A DNA stretch of 64,000 bases, from assembly GCF_900105215.1 (NCBI RefSeq), contig NZ_FOIP01000001.1, forward strand, positions 2,916,501 through 2,980,500. Reading direction: 5' to 3'. This document shows positions 27,166 to 35,559 of this stretch, one piece after another (positions within the stretch are counted from its first letter, which is position 1; every line of letters starts with the position of its first letter). The notes beneath the pieces were generated by a model. That model made no database searches and had not been told where the DNA came from. It worked only from the letters and a program-made list of their open reading frames with translations. The DNA is from Lacrimispora sphenoides. Lineage in GTDB: Bacteria > Bacillota > Clostridia > Lachnospirales > Lachnospiraceae. A program made the position numbers and the translations under genes.

Positions 27166-29055
27166 TTGAAGATGTTGTATCAGATAAAGGATGGGACAGT
27201 CATTGCCGGAGGCAGCCTGATTCTGTCACATATTGACTTTGAAATACACGGCAGAGAAAAAATAGCGGTGGTAGGTAATAATGGAGCCGGAAAAACCACA
27301 CTTTTAAAACTGATAGCCGGGGAAGTGGATTTAGACCGGGATGATAAACGGCAAGGCCCTGGAATCATCAGTTCCAGAAAACTGACAATCGGATACTTAA
27401 AGCAACAGGCATTTGATGATAAGGACAGGACAGTAGAGGAAGAACTGCTGTCCTCCTGTCCTGCCAGGGATCCCTTTGCCAGGGAGCAGTTTGAATATGA
27501 GCGGGAATATGATACGCTGTTTACCGGGTTTGGATTTACAAAAGAAGATAAGAAAAAAAGGATTTCCCAGTTCTCCGGCGGAGAGCAGACAAAGATTGCC
27601 CTTATCCGTTATCTGCTGTTAAAACCGGATATCCTGCTTCTGGATGAACCGACCAATCATCTGGATGTTCAGGCTACGGAATGGCTGGAGCAGTATATGA
27701 AGCAGTATGAAAAATCAGTGGTAATGGTATCCCATGACCGCTTTTTTCTGGACCAGACGGCATCTGTGGTATATGAATTGTCGGGAAAGAGGCTTACCCG
27801 TTACCCTGGAAACTATACCCATTACCGGGAAGAAAAGAGGAAAGCGGTCAGGATACAGACGAAGGTCTATGAACGGCAGCAGGAAGAGATCAAACGCTTA
27901 AATGATTTAGTGGAACGGTTTAAGAATAAGCCCCGGAAAGCCTCATTTGCAAGAGCAAAAAGGAAGGCAATGGAACGGATGGGCCCGGCAGTGAAACCGG
28001 TGGAAGATGATATCCACATGTTCACAGGGCCTTTGGAGCCAGCCTTTTTAGGGAGTAAATGGGTCTTTGAAGCGGAACACTTGAAAATCGGTTATGACCA
28101 TCCTCTCATGGAACTCACCATGAGGATCCGAAGGGGACAGAAGATAGGAATCCTGGGTCCAAACGGGGCCGGAAAAAGTACCTTTTTAAAAACGGCAGCA
28201 GGTCTTATTCCTCCGCTCTCCGGGGAGTATTCTCTGGGAAACCAGATTACCATCGGCTATTTTGACCAGCATTCTTCTGAGATAGACTCTGATAAATCCG
28301 TTGCCCAGCATTTTCATGATTTGTTCCCTTCCCTGACAGAAAAAGAGGTTAGGAGTATATTGGGGGCATATTTATTTGGTGGAAAAGAGGCTGGAAAACG
28401 GGTGAGCCTCCTGTCGGGAGGAGAAAAGGCAAGGCTTGTTCTGGCTGAGCTTTTGCAGAGCAGACCGAATTTTCTGATCCTGGATGAGCCGACCAACCAC
28501 ATGGACATCAGGGCAAAAGAGACCCTGGAATCTGCATTCCGGGCTTATACGGGCACCATTTTGTTTGTATCCCATGACCGTTATTTTTTAAGCCGGGTGG
28601 CAGAATCGGTTCTCATCTTTGAGAATCAGTCCGCCTTTTACTATCCTTTCGGTTATGAGCATTATCTGGAAGGTCGCAGAAGGACAGTGAAGGGGGAAGG
28701 TCTTTCGGCACAGATCAGGGCGGAGGAGCAGGCTCTGATTGCCGGAATGCGCGCAGTCCCCAAGGCAGAAAAACATAGGTTAAGAGAGATACCGGTGGAA
28801 GAAGCCTACATGGACTGGAAGCTTGGTCTGGTTCTGGAACGTCTTTTGCCGGCAAGAGACAGGGTGATGGAATTGACAGCTGCCATGGAGGAGATGAAAG
28901 AAAGGTGGCTGGGATCGGAAGATTTCTGGAAGGAAGAAACGTGGAAAGAGTCCGGCCGCTACGAGGAACTAAAGGAAGAGCAGCAAAAGGCATGGGAGGA
29001 CTGGCATGAGCTGTGCCTGGAATGGTTTGATACGGCATATGAAGAAGGTATGTAA
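27166..29055 (+). CDS. ABC-F family ATPase (translation factor/ribosome protection type)
   Basis: A 629-residue soluble protein with two ABC domains and no membrane segments. Domain 1: GNNGAGKTTLLKL, FSGGEQTKIALIRYLL, LLLDEPTNHLD. Domain 2: GPNGAGKSTFLKT, LSGGEKARLVLAELL, LILDEPTNHMD. The basic linker (about 225-280, FKNKPRKASFARAKRKAMERM) would reach the ribosomal E/P site. ABC-F proteins either tune translation or eject ribosome-targeting antibiotics (Lsa/Vga/VmlR-type); which applies is not decidable here. The C-terminal 120 residues are helical and charged. TTG 27166 is 6 bp after AGG; the ATG two codons later is an alternative start. Confidence 0.9.
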   Translation: MKMLYQIKDGTVIAGGSLILSHIDFEIHGREKIAVVGNNGAGKTTLLKLIAGEVDLDRDDKRQGPGIISSRKLTIGYLKQQAFDDKDRTVEEELLSSCPARDPFAREQFEYEREYDTLFTGFGFTKEDKKKRISQFSGGEQTKIALIRYLLLKPDILLLDEPTNHLDVQATEWLEQYMKQYEKSVVMVSHDRFFLDQTASVVYELSGKRLTRYPGNYTHYREEKRKAVRIQTKVYERQQEEIKRLNDLVERFKNKPRKASFARAKRKAMERMGPAVKPVEDDIHMFTGPLEPAFLGSKWVFEAEHLKIGYDHPLMELTMRIRRGQKIGILGPNGAGKSTFLKTAAGLIPPLSGEYSLGNQITIGYFDQHSSEIDSDKSVAQHFHDLFPSLTEKEVRSILGAYLFGGKEAGKRVSLLSGGEKARLVLAELLQSRPNFLILDEPTNHMDIRAKETLESAFRAYTGTILFVSHDRYFLSRVAESVLIFENQSAFYYPFGYEHYLEGRRRTVKGEGLSAQIRAEEQALIAGMRAVPKAEKHRLREIPVEEAYMDWKLGLVLERLLPARDRVMELTAAMEEMKERWLGSEDFWKEETWKESGRYEELKEEQQKAWEDWHELCLEWFDTAYEEGM

Positions 29056-29093
29056 AAGCCTGTTAATAAATAAGTTTGCATTAGAGTCGGAAT

Positions 29094-29144
29094 AAAAAAA
29101 TGAGCTTTGAGTGTGGCAATTAGACCAATCAAAGCTCATTTTTT
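29094..29144. terminator. Bidirectional terminator
   Basis: AAAAAAATGAGCTTTGA pairs with TCAAAGCTCATTTTTT. A-run and T-run on opposite sides give a U-tract on both strands, serving the convergent ABC-F and chemoreceptor genes. Confidence 0.9.
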
Positions 29145-29208
29145 ATTTACAATTTTGTTGTGAGGCTATTTTATGGCAGCCCTATGTAATCTGAGATTGT
29201 TCCCCTTA

Positions 29209-30984
29209 TCAATACTTGCCGGAATAATCATAGGGTGTTGAAGTGCCTGTATAAAATTCCGGTTCCGCGCTCTCAAAGGAAGGAACGTATTCCTTATGAA
29301 AATCCGTTTGTTCTCCATTTAATTTGAATTTTCCAACTTCCTGCTGCAGTGTCTCGGACTGTGCTGCCAGCTCCTCACTGGAAGCGGAGCTTTCTTCTGC
29401 GGTTGCTGCATTTGTCTGTATGACTGCAGAAACCTGTGACAGGCCCTGGTTAATCTGGTCGATTGCAACCACCTGTTGGGAAGAAGCAGATTCAATTTCC
29501 CGGATCGCTTGTTCCAAAAACTTTGATTTTTCTTCCACTTCCTGAAGGATCTTAGCGGCATCAACTGACATCTTTCTGCCTTCGGTAACGGCTTCTACGG
29601 AATGAACGATGAGGTTTGCTGTTTCCTTTGCCGCTTCCGCAGATTTGATCGCAAGGTTCCGAACCTCATCCGCTACTACTGCAAACCCCTTTCCGGCGCT
29701 GCCGGCACGGGCGGCCTCAATGGCGGCATTTAATGCAAGAATATTTGTCTGGAAGGCGATGTCCTCAATCACTTTTGTGATGCTGGAAATTTCTTCGGAA
29801 GTTGCGTTGATCTTATTCATAGATGCATTCAGGCTTTGCATGCGTATATTGCTTTCGTTGACTCCGGCTGCATTCTGTTCTACGTACTCAGATGCCAAAC
29901 GGACATTATCCGCATTCTGGCTGGCCTGTTTTGCTACTGTGGCTATGGCAGCGTTAAGCTCTTCCACGGTTGCGGCTTGTTCCGTAGAACCGGAAGCCAG
30001 GGCCTGTGCTGCGGAGGATACCTGTCCGGCGCCGGAGTTTACCTGATCGGCTGCTGTGTTTATAAGAAGCAGAGTCCGGTTGAGATCCTTCTCGATCTTA
30101 CGAAGGGCAAGTCCGAGCACGTCTTCCTCAGAACGAAGGGGAACTTCCTGTGTAAAATCTCCGTTGCTGATTTTCTCGGCAATGAGCACCTGATCCCGGA
30201 TGCCAGCCAGCATAGTGGTAAAAGAGGCAGCAAGCTGACCGGTCTCATCTTTGGAGTTAACATCCTTTAAGTCAACATCCACATGCCCAAGAGCGATTTT
30301 ATCGGCAGCCTTTACAATCTGCCCGATCGGCAGGCTGATCATGCGGGAAATTCTTAAGCCCAGGTATATGGCAATGGCTGTTCCTGCTAAAATGATGAGG
30401 CAAAGAACAACCGTCAGGATGAACGCGGTAGAATCGTTGTTTTCACTGGTCTCTTTAGCCACCCTCATCCGGACATCCACCAGCTTGTCAAAGTTGTCAA
30501 ACATCCTTTGGATGTTGTCCTTCTCATTATCGAAAGCGTGTAATGCCGTGTCCTTAGACCCTTGTTTGGCTACGTTTAAGCATTTTTGGATGGAGGGATC
30601 AAAGGAATCCGTAAATAATTGAGTTGCCTCGTCTATTAAAGCGAGAGCTTCTGAATTCTTGATACTTGTCCGGTACTCGGCGGTACTACTAAGAAAGTTG
30701 TTCTTTGCTTCCACATAGCTTTTCTCCAGGGATTCCAGTTCCATGGTATCACCGGCATGGCTGGCCATAGCGTTGGCATCTGCACGAAGCTGATACAGAT
30801 TTTTGGTGGCAATGATTAAGTCCTTCATGGGAACCGTCTGCTCTTTGTACAAAAAGGTGTCCTTCTTGTTGATTTGGGACATGCCCCAAACCCCTGTGAT
30901 GCCGATCACAAGCATAATAAATACCATGCTGAGAAAGGCTGTAAGTAATTTTCTGGTGATGCTGAAGTCTTTGAATTTCTTCAT
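29209..30984 (-). CDS. Methyl-accepting chemotaxis protein
   Basis: A 591-residue transmembrane chemoreceptor. TM1 lies at about 12-34, an extracellular four-helix-bundle (4HB_MCP) sensor at about 35-188, TM2 at about 189-211, HAMP at about 212-265, and a long cytoplasmic signalling coiled coil carries the invariant tip ([18 protein letters not shown] and [13 protein letters not shown]). It would pass ligand signals to CheA/CheW at the membrane. The start ATG follows AGGAGGTATCAGT. The gene is alone on its strand with its own promoter. The ligand is unknown. Confidence 0.95.
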   Translation of the reverse strand: MKKFKDFSITRKLLTAFLSMVFIMLVIGITGVWGMSQINKKDTFLYKEQTVPMKDLIIATKNLYQLRADANAMASHAGDTMELESLEKSYVEAKNNFLSSTAEYRTSIKNSEALALIDEATQLFTDSFDPSIQKCLNVAKQGSKDTALHAFDNEKDNIQRMFDNFDKLVDVRMRVAKETSENNDSTAFILTVVLCLIILAGTAIAIYLGLRISRMISLPIGQIVKAADKIALGHVDVDLKDVNSKDETGQLAASFTTMLAGIRDQVLIAEKISNGDFTQEVPLRSEEDVLGLALRKIEKDLNRTLLLINTAADQVNSGAGQVSSAAQALASGSTEQAATVEELNAAIATVAKQASQNADNVRLASEYVEQNAAGVNESNIRMQSLNASMNKINATSEEISSITKVIEDIAFQTNILALNAAIEAARAGSAGKGFAVVADEVRNLAIKSAEAAKETANLIVHSVEAVTEGRKMSVDAAKILQEVEEKSKFLEQAIREIESASSQQVVAIDQINQGLSQVSAVIQTNAATAEESSASSEELAAQSETLQQEVGKFKLNGEQTDFHKEYVPSFESAEPEFYTGTSTPYDYSGKY

Positions 30985-31205
30985 ACTGATACCTCCTAGT
31001 TTTTCATCTGCTTTTCATCTGTTTTTTATGTATAATCGTTTCCATTTGGTTTGTCATGCTCCTCAAAACACGAACTGGTGTATACATACAACGTCTGAAG
31101 CCCCGTTTTCGGTATACAATATGAATCAATATTTTGTGAACATCTCCAGGCGGCGGTTTTACCAGAATCCCGCCATCCATTTTTTGACAAATATCGACAA
31201 GGATC

Positions 31206-31235
31206 ATTATATAATACAAGATTATTGTTTGTCAA
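31206..31235 (-). promoter_or_regulatory. SigmaA-type promoter of the chemoreceptor gene
   Basis: On the minus strand: TTGACA (31235-31230), 18 bp spacer, TATAAT (31211-31206). The predicted leader is about 215 nt, and no conserved RNA was recognised in it. The rest of the 500 bp gap holds the sugar-operon promoter region. Confidence 0.65.
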
Positions 31236-31392
31236 TCTAAAGAAAAAGAGTGTTAATGATAGAATATAAAAACATTTTAATAAAAAATAAAAGGTATTTT
31301 TAAAAAAAATTTGAACATTTGATTCAGAAGCTTCGACGCGGGCCAAAAGTGATTTGAAATACAAAAATATTGTGCAATATACACATGACAAA

Positions 31393-31413
31393 TGTCATAT
31401 ATCTAATTACATT
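31393..31413 (+). promoter_or_regulatory. Shared regulatory block, copy 1 (sugar catabolic operon)
   Basis: TGTCATATA-N4-ATTACATT lies 75 bp before the PfkB start and just upstream of the -35. The same two half-blocks occur at 34236-34258 before the sugar-binding-protein gene. Copy 1 overlaps a dyad ATGACA-aa-TGTCAT (31385-31398). It is a candidate site for the sugar-responsive regulator encoded downstream. Confidence 0.5.
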
Positions 31414-31435
31414 AGTAATAAATGCATAAAAAATA

Positions 31436-31463
31436 TTGACTTTTTCCTTGGAGTTGTTATGAT
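31436..31463 (+). promoter_or_regulatory. Promoter of the sugar kinase operon
   Basis: TTGACT (31436-31441), 16 bp spacer, TATGAT (31458-31463), about 25 bp before the start codon of the PfkB kinase gene. Confidence 0.65.
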
Positions 31464-31487
31464 GATTACAGAGAAAGGGGGTTAAAC

Positions 31488-32603
31488 ATGAAATATCAGA
31501 AAGGGAAGAAAAAAGTTATAGTGGCCGGACATATTTCCCTGGACATTACGCCGGTATTTAACAATAGCGGTGATCAGAAGTTTTCTGCTCTTTTGCGTCC
31601 GGGAAAGCTTTTGCGTGTGGGAAAGGCACAGATATCCACAGGCGGGGCTGTTTCCAATACGGGGCTGGGTCTTCATGCCTTAGGAGCTGACGTGCTTTTG
31701 ATGGCAAAGGTCGGAAATGATGACTTCGGCCTGATATTAAAAGAAAAGATCAGGCAGAGCGGATGTGAGAGCAGCATTCCGGCAGTGGAGGGGGAATCCA
31801 CATCCTATACGGTGGTGATAGCTCCAAAGGGTTTTGACCGGTTTTTTATCCATGATCCCGGTTGCAATGATACGTTTTGCTGCATGGACGTGGATTTTGA
31901 GCAGGTGTCAGGGGCTTCCCATTTTCATTTTGGATATCCCACGCTGATGCGCAGATTTTACGAGAACAACGGAGAAGAACTAGTCAGCCTTTTTAGGAAG
32001 ATCAAGGAGCTTTCCCTTACCACATCCCTGGATTTAACGGCAGTTGATCCTGATTCTGAGGCGGCTGGCTGTGACTGGGAGAGGATCCTGGCATCTGTGC
32101 TACCTTACGTGGATTTCTTTGTTCCAAGCATTGAAGAACTGGGGTACATGCTGGACAAAAAGTTGTATGACAAATGGCAGGAAAGGGCAGGCGGAGAGGA
32201 CGTTACATCCATACTTTCCTTAAGCGAGGATGTGGAGGTCCTTGCGGACCGGGCGCTTAATCTGGGAGCAAAAACCGTATTGATAAAATGTGGGGCGGCC
32301 GGCATGTATTTAAAGACCGCACCGGAGCACTTTTTGGAAGGCTGGGGCGCAATTGCCTGTTTCCAGAACAGCTTTGTCCCTGACCGCATCCTTTCAGCTA
32401 CCGGAGCAGGGGATACGAGCATTGCTGCGTTTATAAAGGCAATGTTAGATGGATCAAGACCGGAGGAATGTCTGGAGCTTGCAGCGGCAACAGGAGCTTC
32501 CTGTGTGACGGCTTATGATGCCATCAGCGGACTTCTGCCCTTTGAGGCTCTTAGAGAAAAGATACAAAACGGGTGGGAACAACAGAACATCATACACCCA
32601 TAA
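31488..32603 (+). CDS. PfkB-family carbohydrate kinase
   Basis: A 371-residue ribokinase-fold sugar kinase. The N-terminal glycine motif is STGGAVSNTGLGLHALGAD and the C-terminal catalytic motif is SATGAGDTSIAAF with the general-base Asp. It phosphorylates a sugar with ATP; the exact sugar is not readable. The start follows GAAAGGGGG. It leads an operon with a class II aldolase and a D-lyxose isomerase, so a keto-sugar such as xylulose or fructose produced by that isomerase is a reasonable substrate (inference). The aldolase gene starts 29 bp after its stop. Confidence 0.88.
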   Translation: MKYQKGKKKVIVAGHISLDITPVFNNSGDQKFSALLRPGKLLRVGKAQISTGGAVSNTGLGLHALGADVLLMAKVGNDDFGLILKEKIRQSGCESSIPAVEGESTSYTVVIAPKGFDRFFIHDPGCNDTFCCMDVDFEQVSGASHFHFGYPTLMRRFYENNGEELVSLFRKIKELSLTTSLDLTAVDPDSEAAGCDWERILASVLPYVDFFVPSIEELGYMLDKKLYDKWQERAGGEDVTSILSLSEDVEVLADRALNLGAKTVLIKCGAAGMYLKTAPEHFLEGWGAIACFQNSFVPDRILSATGAGDTSIAAFIKAMLDGSRPEECLELAAATGASCVTAYDAISGLLPFEALREKIQNGWEQQNIIHP

Positions 32604-32632
32604 TAAAAACTATAAAACAGGAGGAAAAAGAT

Positions 32633-33493
32633 ATGCTGATCACAATGAAGGCAATTTTAGAACTGGCGGAAGTAAAAAACATAGCAATAGGGGCATTTAA
32701 CATTACTTCCCTGGAAGGGATCCAGGCGGTGCTTGAAGCCTCGGAAGAATTAAACCAGCCGGTAATCCTGCAATTTGCTCCGGTGCATGAGGCCATCATC
32801 CCCATGAAGGTCATAGGTCCTATTATGCTCATGATGGCAGAAAGAGCTTCTGTACCGGTAGCAGTGCATCTGGATCACGGCGATGATTTAAGCATACTGA
32901 AGAAGGCCCTGGATATGGGATTTACTTCAGTCATGTATGACGGTTCTGCCCTGTCCTTTGAGGAGAATGCAGCCAACACACGGATCGCAGTTGAGATGGC
33001 AGGGACATACGGGGCATCTGTGGAAGCGGAAATCGGCGCCATGGGAAGACAGGAATTCTCCAGTATAGGAGAGGGAGAAGAGGGAGAAGCCACGGAAGGC
33101 TGCTATACGGACCCGGAGCAGGCGGAGAGATTTGTAAAAACCACGGGAATCGATGCCCTGGCATGCTCCTTTGGAACGGTTCACGGACTTTACATTACGG
33201 AACCTAAGCTGGATTTTGACCGGATCAGTCAGATAAAAAGCAGGATCGGACTTCCCATTGTCATGCATGGAGGCTCCGGTGTCAGTGACCAGGACTTCCG
33301 TAAGTGCATTAATAACGGCGTCCGCAAGATCAATTATTATACATACTTAGCGAAGGTAGGCGGAATGCATGTAAAAGAAAAGGCCATGGAATCGGAAGGA
33401 TATGTATATTATCATGATGTGACCTTATGGGGAATTGAAGCCATGAAGAAGGATGTGCTTCATACCATAAAAGTATTTTCCAATTTGGAATAA
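32633..33493 (+). CDS. Class II (zinc) fructose/tagatose-bisphosphate-type aldolase
   Basis: A 286-residue zinc aldolase of the FbaA/GatY/KbaY group. Zinc and catalytic residues are visible as AVHLDHGDD (Asp-His), SVEAEIGAMG (Glu), FGTVHGLY (His) and IVMHGGSGV (His plus phosphate loop). It splits a ketose phosphate into DHAP and an aldehyde. The start at 32633 (MLITMKAILELAE) follows AGGAGG; the upstream frame from 32573 overlaps the kinase gene and is rejected. With the kinase and the lyxose isomerase it suggests a route sugar to ketose to ketose phosphate to DHAP plus aldehyde (inference). Confidence 0.9.
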   Translation: MLITMKAILELAEVKNIAIGAFNITSLEGIQAVLEASEELNQPVILQFAPVHEAIIPMKVIGPIMLMMAERASVPVAVHLDHGDDLSILKKALDMGFTSVMYDGSALSFEENAANTRIAVEMAGTYGASVEAEIGAMGRQEFSSIGEGEEGEATEGCYTDPEQAERFVKTTGIDALACSFGTVHGLYITEPKLDFDRISQIKSRIGLPIVMHGGSGVSDQDFRKCINNGVRKINYYTYLAKVGGMHVKEKAMESEGYVYYHDVTLWGIEAMKKDVLHTIKVFSNLE

Positions 33494-33504
33494 GGAGGTT
33501 TCCG

Positions 33505-34185
33505 ATGAAACGTTCAGAAATTAACAAAGCATTAAGGGATATGGAAGAGATGGCTAAGGCATGCGGATTTGCCCTTCCCCCATTTTGCCATTTTACGCCG
33601 GAAGAGTGGAAGAAAGCAGGCCATGACTATGATGAGATCCGTGATAATATGCTGGGCTGGGATATTACGGATTTCGGAATGGGCGACTTTGATAAGGTGG
33701 GATTTTCTCTGATCACACTGCGAAACGGAAATGTGAACATGGAGAAGTATACAAAGCCATATGCGGAAAAGCTGCTTTATATTAAGGAAGGGCAATTCGC
33801 AGCTATGCATTTTCACTGGACGAAAATGGAGGACATTATCAACCGGGGCGGAGGAAATGTGCTCATCCGTGTCTATGAGTCCACAGCAGATGGGGAATTT
33901 GCAGATACAGATGTGACCGTTCACAGTGACGGGCGGGAATACAAGGTGGCTGCAGGGACCCAGGTAAAGCTGTGTCCGGGAGAAAGCATTACCATCTATC
34001 CGGGATTGTACCATGATTTTGAACTGGAGCCGGGAACCGGTCCTGTACTTTTGGGAGAGGTTTCCATGTGCAACGACGACAATGGGGATAACCGGTTTTA
34101 CCTGCCTGCCGGGCGTTTCCCGGAAATTGAAGAGGATGAGCCTCCCTACCGTCTTCTTTGCAACGAATATCCGGCAGCGGATTAA
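33505..34185 (+). CDS. D-lyxose ketol-isomerase
   Basis: A 226-residue cupin-fold isomerase matching the D-lyxose isomerase family, which interconverts D-lyxose with D-xylulose and often D-mannose with D-fructose. The metal site is visible as AMHFHWTKMEDIINRGGG (His, His, Glu) with a later His in YHDFELEPG. The start follows AAGGAGGTTTCCG, 11 bp after the aldolase stop. It is the last gene before a 157 bp gap with the transporter promoter region, and gives the best clue to the sugar handled by the locus. Confidence 0.88.
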   Translation: MKRSEINKALRDMEEMAKACGFALPPFCHFTPEEWKKAGHDYDEIRDNMLGWDITDFGMGDFDKVGFSLITLRNGNVNMEKYTKPYAEKLLYIKEGQFAAMHFHWTKMEDIINRGGGNVLIRVYESTADGEFADTDVTVHSDGREYKVAAGTQVKLCPGESITIYPGLYHDFELEPGTGPVLLGEVSMCNDDNGDNRFYLPAGRFPEIEEDEPPYRLLCNEYPAAD

Positions 34186-34235
34186 GGTGTTGGAAAACCC
34201 GGATTCTCAAGAGAGCAGCATAAGAATGTTACATT

Positions 34236-34258
34236 TGTCATATAAAACTCATTACATT
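34236..34258 (+). promoter_or_regulatory. Shared regulatory block, copy 2 (sugar ABC operon)
   Basis: TGTCATATA-N6-ATTACATT, 84 bp before the binding-protein start, matches the block at 31393-31413. Position relative to the start codon is nearly the same in both operons. TGTGCACAT follows immediately, and a related TTGTGCAAT stands beside copy 1. Confidence 0.5.
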
Positions 34259-34342
34259 GTGCACATGTTTTAAAAATAAACTCATGATAAGATAAAAATG
34301 TAGCAAATACAACGAACATATTGTGTACAAGGAGGAAGTAAC

Positions 34343-35428
34343 ATGAAAAAAAGCACAAAAAAATTAACGGCAATGTTGATTTGTGCAGCTCTTACAGGAA
34401 TCTCTCTGGCAGGGTGCAGCAATGGGGAGCCAGAGACGAAAGCGCCTGAGACTACGGCAGCTGCCACTACGGCAGCAGAGACAAAAGCAGCAGCAGAGAC
34501 AAAGGCAGCTGTAAAATCTGAATCCGGCGTCAATATGGCTGATGCCAATGTGAAGAAAAAAGATTCAAGCAAACACTACAAATTCGGATATACCTGTATG
34601 GATGGTACAAACCCTTTCTTCGTTACCATTGAGAAGACCATGCGGGAAATGGTTGAGGCCCAGGGCGATGAGCTTATTTCTGTGGACCCTGCTAATGATG
34701 TAACCCTTCAGATCACTCAGGTGGAGGATCTGATTTCCCAGAGTATTGATGCCATGTTCATGAACCCGGCGGAAGCGGAAGGCATACTGCCGGCCCTGGA
34801 TCAGTTAAAGGCGGCAAATGTTCCCATCGTAGGCTTTGATACGGAAGTGGCTGACTTGTCTTATCTGATTTCCTACACAGGATCCGATAACTATAATGCC
34901 GGTTTCGTATGTGGCGAAGACCTGGTTAAGAAATGTCCGGAGGGCGGAGATATCATTGTACTTGATTCCCCTACCATGAATTCTGTAACCGACAGAACCA
35001 ACGGTTTCCTGGATGCAATTAAAGGACATAACTTTAACATCGTAGCCCAGCAGGATGCTAAGGGCAACTTACAGGTTGCCATGGGTATAGCAGAAGACCT
35101 TCTCCAGGCACACGGCGATGTAGTTGCCATCTTCGGCGGCAACGATCCGACAGCACTTGGAGCTCTGGCAGCAGCCAATGCAGCAGGAATCAAGGACTGT
35201 AAGATCTACGGCGTAGACGGTTCTCCTGATATCAAGGCAGAGATGGCTTCTGGCGATTCCCTTATTGAAGGAAGCGGCGCACAGTCTCCGGTTAAGATCG
35301 CACAGTCTGCAGTCAATATTATGTATTCCTATTTAAATGGTGATAAAGTAGATGACCGTTATCCGGTAGAAACATTCCTGATCACATCTGATAATGTAAA
35401 GGATTTCGGAACAGACGGCTGGCAGTAA
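34343..35428 (+). CDS. RbsB-like sugar-binding lipoprotein
   Basis: A 361-residue lipoprotein (lipobox LAGC, then an Ala/Thr/Glu/Lys-rich tether of about 50 residues). The mature domain is a pentose/hexose-binding type I fold (FGYTCMDGTNPFFVTIEKTM, FGGNDPTALGALAAANAAG, YGVDGSPDIKAEM). It delivers sugar to the RbsA/RbsC-like pair downstream. The start follows AAGGAGGAAGTAAC. The gene at 38277 encodes a close paralogue without a transporter of its own. D-lyxose, D-xylulose or a related sugar is a guess from the upstream enzymes. Confidence 0.93.
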   Translation: MKKSTKKLTAMLICAALTGISLAGCSNGEPETKAPETTAAATTAAETKAAAETKAAVKSESGVNMADANVKKKDSSKHYKFGYTCMDGTNPFFVTIEKTMREMVEAQGDELISVDPANDVTLQITQVEDLISQSIDAMFMNPAEAEGILPALDQLKAANVPIVGFDTEVADLSYLISYTGSDNYNAGFVCGEDLVKKCPEGGDIIVLDSPTMNSVTDRTNGFLDAIKGHNFNIVAQQDAKGNLQVAMGIAEDLLQAHGDVVAIFGGNDPTALGALAAANAAGIKDCKIYGVDGSPDIKAEMASGDSLIEGSGAQSPVKIAQSAVNIMYSYLNGDKVDDRYPVETFLITSDNVKDFGTDGWQ

Positions 35429-35450
35429 AAGAAATATGGAAAGTGCTGTA

Positions 35451-35502
35451 GGAGGGTGTCTCAAAACAGGAGAAACATTGGGTTTGGGACGCCCTCCGGG
35501 CG
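35451..35502 (+). promoter_or_regulatory. Two mutually exclusive stem-loops before the ATPase gene
   Basis: GGAGGGTGTC (35451-35460) pairs with GACGCCCTCC (35488-35497); alternatively CGCCC-tcc-GGGCG (35490-35502) forms a short hairpin using the same CGCCC. No T-tract follows. It is probably an mRNA-stabilising or attenuating element that keeps the binding protein in excess. Confidence 0.5.
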
Positions 35503-35559
35503 CTTTAAAACGGTAAATCCCAGAAGACAAAGCAATCGTTAGAACAGGCAGGTGAGTTT

